Made by a program: the position numbers and the translations under genes. Below, piece after piece: positions 43,501-51,791 of a DNA stretch of 60,197 nucleotides. The DNA lies in assembly GCA_900768785.1 (NCBI GenBank), contig CAAGEG010000021.1:1-60197 (forward strand). The letters run 5' to 3'. Within the stretch, counting starts at the first letter, position 1. Each line of letters begins with the position of its first letter. The notes under the pieces are model-generated. The model searched no databases, was not told the DNA's origin, and was given only the letters and a program-made list of their open reading frames with translations. The DNA comes from an uncultured Prevotella sp. GTDB lineage: Bacteria; Bacteroidota; Bacteroidia; Bacteroidales; Bacteroidaceae.

Positions 43501-43839
43501 AGTTGGCAAGTTGGCAACTTGGCAAACCCCTTGTTTTTTCTTCTAAAATATTACTATCATTGATTATCAATTAGTTATAATAATTACTATTTAAAATACG
43601 TGCATTGCCAACTTGCCAACTTGCCAACTTCCTCATTGTTTTTCCTTGTTGACACTCATCTTCTATGGGTACTATCCTCTTTATGTTTATGAGTTTCTCG
43701 TCTCTCTGCGAATAGGGATGGTTAAACCCCAATCGGTCATTAGGTTGCAAATAACTGTTTTTACCTTATTACATTGGCTTTTCAGCTCCTTTACGCTCCT
43801 CTATGCACATCTTGCGCCCTGCTTTCTCTTGACATAGCC
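43501..43839 (+). mobile_element. Palindromic-array element, copy 1
   Basis: The left arm has three octamers (AGTTGGCA, AGTTGGCA, ACTTGGCA; 43501-43524). The centre is an 80-bp AT-rich stretch. The right arm is three TTGCCAAC octamers (43605-43628), the inverse of the left. A tail of about 210 bp (43629-43839) carries no convincing gene. The stretch 43527-43839 is nearly identical to the reverse complement of 59877-60197. No transposase and no clear target-site duplication are visible, so it is best called a MITE-like or intergenic repeat element. Confidence 0.75.
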
Positions 43840-44126
43840 CGCTATGCCTTCAATGTAGCTTTCACAATCCGGCTCATAGATAAGCGAAATATTTCTGTGA
43901 AATGAGAATTTACAGACGGGGTTGGGGAAAGAATTAGAGTAAATTGCTGAAAAAATGTCTGTGTATAAAAATGTGTTATGCGAGCCATGTGTTAATGTAG
44001 AAAAGAAAAAGCGGAAAACAACTTCACAGTCATCTTCCGCCGCAAACTTAAACAACCAATAAAAGAAATAGATTGTCAGTTATTGAATGTCTACTGAATA
44101 TCAAAATTTTTCTTGAATCACGTCTG

Positions 44127-46316
44127 TTATCTTATGAACAAAAGTTCGCGATACTTAGGCAAGGTCCAAAGTTCGTCTGCAACCGTAAGCTCAAGTTTGT
44201 CTATCTGATAGCGGATTTCCTCCATTTTTGGAGCAACAGTATCATGATAAGCAATAGCTTTTTCGCGTTCGCTCTCTATTTTGTTAGCTACCTTACGTGC
44301 ATTAATAAGATCTTCCACTCCCTTTTCAATTATCTGTGTACGTTCGGCAATTTCTTCAATTATCTGCAAGTTACGTGCACAAAGCTTCTCGGCTTTTTCG
44401 GTAGGGAATATTTGTCTCATATTTTGAACGTTCTTTGCCAACTGACTTTGATAGTGAGTAGCAACCGGAATGATGTGGTTCATAGACAAGTCGCCCATAA
44501 CACGTGCCTCTATCTGTATACGTTTTGTATAAGTATCCCATTTAACTTCGTTACGGGCATCAAGTTCCTTCTCAGACATCACATTAAGAGACTCGAACAT
44601 CTTTATAGATTCTTCGCTTAGATAGTTGTCAAAGATAACGGGGCAACTTGTTTCGCAGTCAAGACCACGCTTCTCAGCCTCTTTAACCCATTCATCAGAA
44701 TAGCCGTTACCATCGAAACGTATTGGTTTACAAGTCTTGATATCATCGCGAAGCACGCTAACGATAGCTTCTGTCTGGTCTGTACCCTTAGCAATAAGAG
44801 CATCGACACGTTCTTTGAAAGAAACGAGAGCCTCAGCCACAGCCGTATTAAGAGCAATCATTGCCGAAGCACAGTTAGCCTCACTACCAACAGCACGGAA
44901 TTCAAAACGGTTACCTGTAAATGCAAAAGGTGAAGTTCTGTTTCGGTCTGTATTGTCTATAAGAAGTTCCGGTATCTCAGGAATATCCAATTTCATGCCT
45001 TGTTTGCCTGCCATGTTAAAGAGGTCTTCTTTATCACTCTTTTCAATATGGTCAAGCAGTTCAGACAACTGTGTTCCCAAGAAAGAAGAGATAATTGCAG
45101 GAGGAGCCTCGTTAGCACCAAGACGATGTGCATTTGTAGCACTCATGATAGAGGCTTTGAGCAATCCGTTGTGACGATAAACACCCATCAATGTCTCTAC
45201 GATGAATGTGACGAAACGGAGGTTAGCTTCCGGAGTCTTGCCCGGAGCATGCAATAACACGCCGGTATCTGTTGACAAACTCCAGTTATTATGTTTACCT
45301 GAGCCGTTGATACCTGCAAATGGTTTCTCATGTAAGAGAACACGGAAACCGTGTTTGCGTGCCACTTTCTTCATGAGCGACATAAGCAACATATTGTGGT
45401 CAACAGCCAAATTAGTCTCTTCAAATATAGGAGCAATCTCAAACTGGTTAGGTGCTACCTCGTTGTGACGAGTCTTACAAGGAATGGCAAGCTCAAGAGC
45501 CTGTATTTCCAGGTCTTTCATAAACGACTGCACTCTATCAGGAATAGTACCGAAATAGTGGTCTTCCATTTGTTGATTCTTGGCAGAATCGTGTCCCATA
45601 AGTGTACGTCCGGTAAGCATAAGGTCCGGTCTTGCACAATAGAGTCCCTCGTCAACCAAGAAATATTCCTGTTCCCAACCGAGGTTAGACGTAACCTTCT
45701 TTACATTGTCATCAAAATAATGACACACATCTGTTGCAGCCACATTAACGGCATGTAGAGCACGCAATAGTGGAGCCTTGTAGTCAAGAGATTCGCCGGT
45801 ATATGAAATGAACACAGTCGGGATACAAAGTGTATCATCGATTATAAACACAGGCGATGTGGGGTCCCAAGCAGAATATCCGCGAGCCTCAAAAGTGTTA
45901 CGAATACCTCCGTTAGGGAAAGAGCTGGCATCAGGCTCCTGCTGTACAAGAAGCTTTCCTGAGAACTCTTCAATCATACCGCCTTTACCATCGTGCTCTA
46001 TAAAAGCATCATGCTTCTCAGCTGTACCCTCTGTTAGAGGTTGGAACCAGTGAGTATAGTGAGTAACACCATTCTCTTCAGCCCACTGTTTGATACCTTT
46101 AGCCACCGCATCGGCAATAGAGCGGTCAAGACGCGTACCGTTGTCAATAACATCAATAAGTTTTTCATATACATCAGCCGGCAAATACTTATACATTTTT
46201 GCGCGGTTAAACACATTCTTACCAAAATATTCTGACGGTCGCTCTACCGGAGCGATTACTTCGAGAGGCTTCTTCTTAAACGCCCCTTCTACAACCTGAA
46301 ATCTTAAATTTGCCAT
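44127..46316 (-). CDS. glnN: Glutamine synthetase type III
   Basis: 729-residue GSIII, the dodecameric form common in Bacteroidota. It makes glutamine from glutamate, ammonium and ATP. The GSIII-specific N-terminal region is followed by THWFQPLTEGTAEKHDAFIE (about 92-111) and LGWEQEYFLVDEGLYCARPD (about 214-233). Next come ATP/Glu-site blocks ACKTRHNEVAPNQFEIAPIF (approximate start 285) and FAGINGSGKHNNWSLSTDTG, and a helical C-terminal region. It is not the 470-residue GSI. It has its own -7 box and is the last gene of the leftward nitrogen group. Confidence 0.96.
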   Translation of the reverse strand: MANLRFQVVEGAFKKKPLEVIAPVERPSEYFGKNVFNRAKMYKYLPADVYEKLIDVIDNGTRLDRSIADAVAKGIKQWAEENGVTHYTHWFQPLTEGTAEKHDAFIEHDGKGGMIEEFSGKLLVQQEPDASSFPNGGIRNTFEARGYSAWDPTSPVFIIDDTLCIPTVFISYTGESLDYKAPLLRALHAVNVAATDVCHYFDDNVKKVTSNLGWEQEYFLVDEGLYCARPDLMLTGRTLMGHDSAKNQQMEDHYFGTIPDRVQSFMKDLEIQALELAIPCKTRHNEVAPNQFEIAPIFEETNLAVDHNMLLMSLMKKVARKHGFRVLLHEKPFAGINGSGKHNNWSLSTDTGVLLHAPGKTPEANLRFVTFIVETLMGVYRHNGLLKASIMSATNAHRLGANEAPPAIISSFLGTQLSELLDHIEKSDKEDLFNMAGKQGMKLDIPEIPELLIDNTDRNRTSPFAFTGNRFEFRAVGSEANCASAMIALNTAVAEALVSFKERVDALIAKGTDQTEAIVSVLRDDIKTCKPIRFDGNGYSDEWVKEAEKRGLDCETSCPVIFDNYLSEESIKMFESLNVMSEKELDARNEVKWDTYTKRIQIEARVMGDLSMNHIIPVATHYQSQLAKNVQNMRQIFPTEKAEKLCARNLQIIEEIAERTQIIEKGVEDLINARKVANKIESEREKAIAYHDTVAPKMEEIRYQIDKLELTVADELWTLPKYRELLFIR

Positions 46317-46353
46317 TTCTTTATAATGTTTGTTATTGATTGTTTGCTTGATG

Positions 46354-46361
46354 CAAAGATA
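46354..46361 (-). promoter_or_regulatory. -7 box for glnN
   Basis: TATCTTTG on the minus strand with a TTG 22 bases upstream; about 37 bases before the ATG. Confidence 0.55.
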
Positions 46362-46408
46362 GTTTTATTTTTTTATCTGTTGTCAATATTGTTACAAAAA
46401 TCAACTTA

Positions 46409-47119
46409 TTACGGACGTAATGTAAATCCGAAAGCCAAATAAGCTTTCTCTGTGCTTGGATTTGCATATATTCCGGCAAATACAGGTACGCTGAATGTCT
46501 TTGTAATATTGATATCCTTACTTGCCTTCAAAGACACATTAGTTACAGCAAAACCACCTGCTTCGCCATAAAAGCTTGTTGCATAAGGCACAGCACCAAC
46601 AGCAGCAGTCCAATCAGCACCACCAAGTTTGAAAGGAGCGCTCAACTCTACATATGATGAGTATGCACGATCGCCACTCTTGTTAACTCCGTCGTTGCCC
46701 GCGAAGTTTGTATACCATTGCAATGCGCACAAACCGAAATCATAACCGATGTTAGCTTCAAACACGTGAGATGTTTTGTGTGCAGCATAACTGAAATAAC
46801 GATCGTTTGGAGTGTTGAACCAATAATCGGTAATACCGATGTTGAAATTGCCCAAGCTATAAGACAAAGTCAAATCAAACTCTTTGGTGTCCTCATTGTC
46901 AGACAATCCAACACTTCCCCATGCTGTAATAGAAAGTCCCTTATATGCAACACCAAGTGTTGGCTGAACACTGATATCACCCAAGTCTTGACCACGCCAT
47001 ATATACTGGTTTACGAAATCTGCAGAAACAGATACTTCCGGTTTGTCTTGAGCTTTGGCTGTGTTAACCATTGCAACTAATCCACATACGAGAATTAATA
47101 CTTTTCCAATCTTTTTCAT
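46409..47119 (-). CDS. Putative outer-membrane porin-like beta-barrel
   Basis: 236-residue exported barrel. Signal peptide MKKIGKVLILVCGLVAMVNTAKAQ, then VSADFVNQYIWRGQDLGDIS and repeated amphipathic strands (LSITAWGSVGLSDNEDTKEF, FNIGITDYWFNTPNDRYFSY). It ends in a strand (KAYLAFGFTLRP) without a terminal Phe. The SADFVNQYIWRGQD start is what I associate with TIGR02001-like putative porins. It lies between dapL and glnN in a nitrogen-related group and may pass nitrogenous solutes; that is inference. Confidence 0.75.
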   Translation of the reverse strand: MKKIGKVLILVCGLVAMVNTAKAQDKPEVSVSADFVNQYIWRGQDLGDISVQPTLGVAYKGLSITAWGSVGLSDNEDTKEFDLTLSYSLGNFNIGITDYWFNTPNDRYFSYAAHKTSHVFEANIGYDFGLCALQWYTNFAGNDGVNKSGDRAYSSYVELSAPFKLGGADWTAAVGAVPYATSFYGEAGGFAVTNVSLKASKDINITKTFSVPVFAGIYANPSTEKAYLAFGFTLRP

Positions 47120-47218
47120 AACTAAATCCCTTCTTACCTTAAAATTAATAAATAATTTATCTCTAACTCTGAATTATCTCTTGTTATTAGTACCACACCG
47201 GAAGAAAAGTTGTAATGA

Positions 47219-48454
47219 CTATTGTCTAAGCCATTCGCTTATTCGCCTAATAGCCTCAATACAGTTTGAACGCTCTCCAAAGGCAGTAAGCCTTACAAAG
47301 CCTTCGCCACTCGGGCCGAAACCCGAACCCGGCGTGCATACCACCTGAGCCCCATAAAGCATTTGTTCAAAAAACTTCCAACTGCTTGTTTCATTAGGAG
47401 TCTTAACCCAAAGATAAGGCGCATTCTCACCTCCATAGACTTTAAGACCACATCTTGTAAGTCCCTCACGCATTATTCTTGCGTTCTCCATGTAATAAGC
47501 AATAGTCTCCTTTACTTGTCTCTTACCCTCTGGTGTATATATTGCTTCTGCTGCACGCTGACTGATATAGCTTGTACCATTAAATTTAGTACTCTGGCGA
47601 CGCAACCACATTGGATTAAGAGGATAACGCTCTTCACCATCTATGCTCGCAACTGTCAGTTCTTTAGGTACTATGGTGTATCCACAACGCACTCCTGTAA
47701 ACCCTGCGGTCTTAGAGAAGCTATGAAACTCAATAGCAACCTTTCGTGCACCTTTTATCTCATATATTGAATGAGGAATTGTTTCGTCTTGTATATAAGC
47801 CTCATAAGCCGCATCGTAAAAAATTATTGCATCGTTCTTTAATGCATAATTAACCCACTTGCGCAACTCATCCTTTGTAATTACCATTCCTGTTGGATTG
47901 TTCGGGTAGCAAAGATAGATTATATCCACACGATGCTCAGGAATTTGAGGAACAAAGCCATTCTCTTCCAAACATGGCATATATGTAACATTACTCCATT
48001 TACCGTCTTTCAAGATACCTGCCCTACCACACATTACATTCGAGTCAACATATACCGGATAGATAGGGTCTGTAACTCCCATACTATTATCCCAACGGAC
48101 AAGTTCTCCTATATTTCCGGTATCGCTTTTAGCACCATCATTAACAAATACTTCTGATGGATCTATGTGTATCCCTCTGGGCAGAAAATCATTTTTCACT
48201 ATAGCTTCTCTTAGAAAAAGATACCCCTGCTCAGGACCGTAACCACGGAAAGTATCCTTTTTTGACATGTCGTCAACAGCCTTATGCATCGCTTCTATTA
48301 CAGCCGGGCATAACGGCTCGGTAACATCGCCTATTCCCAAACTTATCACATTTGACTTGGGATGCGATACCTTAAAGGCATTTACCTTCTTCGCAATATC
48401 TGCAAACAGGTAATTCTTTGTCAACTTCAAGTAATGTTCATTTATTAGTGCCAT
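47219..48454 (-). CDS. dapL: LL-diaminopimelate aminotransferase
   Basis: 411-residue class I PLP enzyme that makes LL-diaminopimelate from tetrahydrodipicolinate and glutamate in one step, bypassing succinylated intermediates. The N-terminal INEHYLKLTKNYLFADIAKK and VISLGIGDVTEPL (about 35-47) are diagnostic of DapL. CYPNNPTGMVITKDEL (about 188-203) and HSFSKTAGFTGVRCGY, with the PLP lysine in SFSK, are conserved. Directly downstream of dapF (204-base gap), its pathway neighbour. Confidence 0.95.
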   Translation of the reverse strand: MALINEHYLKLTKNYLFADIAKKVNAFKVSHPKSNVISLGIGDVTEPLCPAVIEAMHKAVDDMSKKDTFRGYGPEQGYLFLREAIVKNDFLPRGIHIDPSEVFVNDGAKSDTGNIGELVRWDNSMGVTDPIYPVYVDSNVMCGRAGILKDGKWSNVTYMPCLEENGFVPQIPEHRVDIIYLCYPNNPTGMVITKDELRKWVNYALKNDAIIFYDAAYEAYIQDETIPHSIYEIKGARKVAIEFHSFSKTAGFTGVRCGYTIVPKELTVASIDGEERYPLNPMWLRRQSTKFNGTSYISQRAAEAIYTPEGKRQVKETIAYYMENARIMREGLTRCGLKVYGGENAPYLWVKTPNETSSWKFFEQMLYGAQVVCTPGSGFGPSGEGFVRLTAFGERSNCIEAIRRISEWLRQ

Positions 48455-48658
48455 ATCTCTATATTATTGTTGTTAAGTTTGTTGCATTTCCATCAGTCAC
48501 ATCTTCGCTCCGTTTTCACTTTGCCAAGAGCACCTCTTCTTATTAATCTTTAAATTCTATTATCCCTTTAAACAATCTTGTTCACCAAAAACTAATCCTA
48601 AATTGTCTTTTTAGATAAATAGACCATAAAGTCTTTCTCAAATTTTCACTATTTCACT

Positions 48659-49510
48659 TTAAATAACTATTTCTCCTTCAAATACGAACTCAGCACCGCC
48701 TGTCATATAAACATGGTTATCATCTTTAGACCACTCAATAGACAGAGTTCCTCCGTCCATAACAATGTTACTCTTATTGCCGGTTCTGCCGGTCTTTGCT
48801 GCTGCTACAGCTGTCGCACAAGCACCAGTACCACATGCCATTGTAATGCCACTACCACGCTCCCATACACGAACACGAATATCTCCACCGGACAAAACTT
48901 GAGCGAACTCTATATTACATCTACCCGGAAAGGCTTTATGTACTTCAAGACAACTTCCCGTAGTAGCAACATCAATATCTTTTATATCATCTACAAATAT
49001 CACAAAATGGGGATTTCCCATAGAAACGAATGTCCCTTTAAAATCACCATACTCTGTACGAAGAGTATCTTCGATTGCACATTCTGTCTGTGGACGATAT
49101 TGATCTTCTACATTAAAACGCGGTTCAAGCATATCAACTCTCACTGTTTCAACTTTACCGTCTTTCACATTCAGATCCAACTCTTTCACACCCGAAAGAG
49201 TTTCCAACCTGATTGACGTCTTATCAACAAGCCCTTTATCATACAAATATTTGCCAATACACCTTGAAGCATTACCACACATCATCGCTTCCGAACCATC
49301 AGCATTAAATATTCTCATTGAAAAATCTGCATCTTCTGATGAAGGTTTTCCTATAAGAACCAAACCATCACTACCTATACCCGTATGATATGCGCTCCAT
49401 TTCTCTGACAAGCGCTCCGGATCTGATATATTATATAATAATGTATTAACATAAATATAATCGTTTCCGGCACCATGCATCTTGGTAAACTTAATAGTTT
49501 GATTTGTCAT
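48659..49510 (-). CDS. dapF: Diaminopimelate epimerase
   Basis: About 283-residue PLP-independent epimerase that makes meso-diaminopimelate for peptidoglycan and lysine. The two catalytic cysteines lie in MCGNASRCIGKYLYD (about 75-90) and TMACGTGACATAVAA (about 225-240). FTKMHGAGNDYIYVN is the N-terminal signature. I take the second Met (49510) as the start, as MTNQTIKFTKMHGAGNDY gives the usual lead length. Promoter box at 49560. Confidence 0.96.
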   Translation of the reverse strand: MTNQTIKFTKMHGAGNDYIYVNTLLYNISDPERLSEKWSAYHTGIGSDGLVLIGKPSSEDADFSMRIFNADGSEAMMCGNASRCIGKYLYDKGLVDKTSIRLETLSGVKELDLNVKDGKVETVRVDMLEPRFNVEDQYRPQTECAIEDTLRTEYGDFKGTFVSMGNPHFVIFVDDIKDIDVATTGSCLEVHKAFPGRCNIEFAQVLSGGDIRVRVWERGSGITMACGTGACATAVAAAKTGRTGNKSNIVMDGGTLSIEWSKDDNHVYMTGGAEFVFEGEIVI

Positions 49511-49559
49511 TTTGTACAATGTTTATTCTTACTTGATTGCTTTTTGTTTTATTCGTTTG

Positions 49560-49567
49560 CAAAAATA
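49560..49567 (-). promoter_or_regulatory. -7 box for dapF
   Basis: TATTTTTG on the minus strand, 50 bases before the ATG chosen here; a TAATTACAC motif lies just upstream, between the -7 and -33 positions. Confidence 0.5.
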
Positions 49568-49581
49568 CAACATTTTGTTCG

Positions 49582-49757
49582 TAATTACACAATGTCTTTA
49601 TCATTTTTATACGTGTTTTTATAATAAAGTTTATTCTTTTAAATTTAAATGTATTTCAACTTTCAATTTGAAACACCAATCTGCACATTTTGCATAAAAG
49701 TGTAATTAGTATACCGATTTACTCATTTTTGTAGCAAAAAATTGGATATAATTACAC
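49582..49757. promoter_or_regulatory. Cluster of three TAATTACAC motifs
   Basis: Direct copies at 49582-49590 and 49749-49757, and an inverted copy (GTGTAATTA) at 49700-49708. The last two form an inverted pair about 40 bases apart. The regulator is unknown. Confidence 0.35.
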
Positions 49758-49899
49758 CCGACCAACAATTTGATAGGAAATTTAAACTTTTTGTTTCAAA
49801 TCAAAAGACAATAGAACTACATTAACAACAAATGATAATTACTGCATAAATAATTTGTCATTTTGATTAAAACACCTTAGTTCTAATATCTTTTTGTTA

Positions 49900-49907
49900 T
49901 ACCTTTG
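49900..49907 (+). promoter_or_regulatory. -7 box for glnB-amt
   Basis: TACCTTTG about 62 bases before the glnB ATG. Confidence 0.6.
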
Positions 49908-49968
49908 CGGTCAAATACTTACATTTTGTTTATTTAATCGTATTATTAATATTATAAAGTAAGGTAAA

Positions 49969-50325
49969 ATGAAAAAGATTGAAGCAATCATCCGCAAGAC
50001 AAGATTTGAGGATGTAAAGGACGCACTTCTTGCCGCTGACATCGAATGGTTCTCTTACTATGATGTGAGAGGTGAAGGAAAAATGAGACAGGCGCGTATC
50101 TATCGTGGTGTAATGTATGATACCAGTTCAATAGAGAGAATTCTTATCAGTATTGTAGTACGTGATAAGAACGTTGAAAAAACGATTAATGCAGTAAGGA
50201 ATGCTGCATATACAGGCGAAATCGGTGATGGTCGTATCTTTGTAATACCTGTTGAAGACTCTGTAAGAATACGTACAGGCGAACGAGGAGATATTGCGTT
50301 GTATAATGCAGAACAAGAAGAGTGA
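49969..50325 (+). CDS. glnB: P-II nitrogen regulatory protein
   Basis: 118-residue trimeric P-II signal protein sensing 2-oxoglutarate and ATP/ADP. MKKIEAIIRKTRFEDVKDAL opens the ferredoxin-like fold. The T-loop (about 36-55) reads VRGEGKMRQARIYRGVMYDT and keeps the YRGxxY pair that includes the usual uridylylation Tyr position. The B-loop TGEIGDGRIFV and C-loop RIRTGERGDIAL are intact. It lies 60 bases before amt on the same strand, the classic glnK-amt pairing, so it most likely gates the transporter. Confidence 0.95.
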   Translation: MKKIEAIIRKTRFEDVKDALLAADIEWFSYYDVRGEGKMRQARIYRGVMYDTSSIERILISIVVRDKNVEKTINAVRNAAYTGEIGDGRIFVIPVEDSVRIRTGERGDIALYNAEQEE

Positions 50326-50385
50326 CAAAAGATGATTAGGGATTAGTTAAAAAGGTAAATAACAAACAAATAAATTTAGTATATT

Positions 50386-51639
50386 ATGGAAGATTTAAGT
50401 TTATCACTCGATACCGTATGGATGTTACTGGCTGCAATGTTGGTATTTTTCATGCAACCGGGTTTTGCTTTATGTGAAGCCGGTTTTACAAGAGGCAAAA
50501 ACACAGCAAACATTCTTTACAAGAACTTCGTTGACTTTATGTTTGGTTCATTGTTGTTTTGGTTTCTCGGTTTTGGTTTTATGTTTGGTAGCGAAGGTGC
50601 CGGATTTATCGGGATGCCAAACTTTGGAGATTTGACTTTCTATAAAGGCGACTTACCCGTTGAAGGTTTCTTAATATTTGAAACCGTATTCTGTGCAACA
50701 GCAGCAACAATTGTATCAGGTGCAATGGCTGAGCGTACTAAATTCAGCATGTATGTAATATACTCTGTATTTATATCATTAATTATCTATCCTGTTGAAG
50801 GGCACTGGACATGGGGTGGAGGTTGGCTCTGCGATGGCACTGAAACAAGCTTCATGATGAGAACATTTGGTGCTACATTCCACGATTTCGCCGGTTCTGC
50901 CATAGTACACAGCGTAGGTGGTGTGCTTGCTTTTGTAGGTGCTATAGTATTAGGTCCTCGTTCAGGCAAATATGACAAAAACGGCAAAAGCCGTGCTATA
51001 CCGGGTCATAGTTTGTTAGCAGCAGCTCTCGGTGTATTCATTCTTTGGTTTGGTTGGTTCGGATTTAACCCAGGTTCACAACTTGCCGCATCAGGAGAAG
51101 TTAACAGAGTTGCAATATCTCATGTATTCCTCACAACAAACCTTGCAGCTGCAGCTGGTGGAGCAGCAACAATGTTTGTAACATGGATAAAATATGGCAA
51201 ACCATCTTTCTCTCTTATGCTCAACGGTGTATTGGCAGGATTGGTTGGAATAACAGCCGGATGTGATCTTGTTTCACCTGTGGGTGCTGCAATAATAGGA
51301 CTTGTTTGTGGTGTCGTTCTTGTATTCTCAATTGAATTTATTGATACTAAACTTCATATTGATGATCCTGTAGGAGCAAGTTCTGTACATGGTGTATGCG
51401 GTATTTTAGGTACACTCATGACAGGTTTGCTTGCAACAGACAGCGGATTGTTCTATGGCTTCGGCTGGGGCTTCTTTGAAGCACAGGCATTCGGCGTCCT
51501 CTGTATTGATGCATGGGCAGCAGTAACAGGTATAATACTTTTCTTCGGTATGAACAAGATCTCACGCATACGTGTTGACAGACGTATTGAAGAAGAAGGA
51601 CTTGATATTTACGAACATGGAGAAAGTTGTTATAACTGA
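50386..51639 (+). CDS. amt: Ammonium transporter
   Basis: 417-residue, 11-helix Amt/Rh family channel. The first helix is followed by QPGFALCEAGFTRGKNTANI (about 25-44), a family signature. The twin pore histidines are in IVHSVGGVLAFVG (about 173) and SSVHGVCGILGTL (about 333). FNPGSQLAASGEV and EGHWTWGGGW are conserved. There is no N-terminal signal peptide. A hairpin at 51657 terminates the glnB-amt unit before asnB. Confidence 0.96.
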   Translation: MEDLSLSLDTVWMLLAAMLVFFMQPGFALCEAGFTRGKNTANILYKNFVDFMFGSLLFWFLGFGFMFGSEGAGFIGMPNFGDLTFYKGDLPVEGFLIFETVFCATAATIVSGAMAERTKFSMYVIYSVFISLIIYPVEGHWTWGGGWLCDGTETSFMMRTFGATFHDFAGSAIVHSVGGVLAFVGAIVLGPRSGKYDKNGKSRAIPGHSLLAAALGVFILWFGWFGFNPGSQLAASGEVNRVAISHVFLTTNLAAAAGGAATMFVTWIKYGKPSFSLMLNGVLAGLVGITAGCDLVSPVGAAIIGLVCGVVLVFSIEFIDTKLHIDDPVGASSVHGVCGILGTLMTGLLATDSGLFYGFGWGFFEAQAFGVLCIDAWAAVTGIILFFGMNKISRIRVDRRIEEEGLDIYEHGESCYN

Positions 51640-51656
51640 TAATGATTAATTAATAA

Positions 51657-51699
51657 GAGTTGGCAGAGACACTTGACGTTGTAAAATCTCTGTCAACTC
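51657..51699 (+). terminator. Terminator of glnB-amt
   Basis: GAGTTGGCAGAGA pairs with TCTCTGTCAACTC (one G-T position) around a 17-base loop, followed by a moderately T-rich tract. Confidence 0.7.
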
Positions 51700-51791
51700 T
51701 TGTTCTATATTTTTTACAAAGAACATTATAAAAGTATGTGTTCAAACTACAAAGCAAACTTATAACTAACAAATAAAAGACAAAATACATT

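Larger units (their letters stand above)
43008..44126. other. 1.1-kb gene-free region with two repeat families
   Basis: Between the korA start and the glnN stop. It contains the korA leader, a TAATTACAC motif (43224-43232), the 22-bp array at 43311-43442, an inverted-repeat element with octamer arms (43501-43628) and its conserved tail (to 43839). The remaining 290 bp beside glnN show only a weak 84-codon minus-strand frame ending inside the element, which I do not accept as a gene. Confidence 0.65.
49520..49968. other. Divergent regulatory region between dapF and glnB
   Basis: About 450 bp without a gene. It holds -7 boxes for dapF (49560, minus) and glnB (49900, plus). Three copies of TAATTACAC, either orientation, lie at 49582-49590, 49700-49708 (inverted) and 49749-49757. 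Confidence 0.55.

Noticed and set aside
43613..43837. 74-codon ORF inside the palindromic element tail
   Set aside because: It begins in the octamer array, and copy 2 breaks the frame because its array has a different unit length. The conservation is of the DNA element, not of a protein.
43801..44055. 84-codon minus ORF between glnN and the element
   Set aside because: The C-terminal part is element DNA, no ribosome site or promoter is seen, and the sequence has no recognisable domain.
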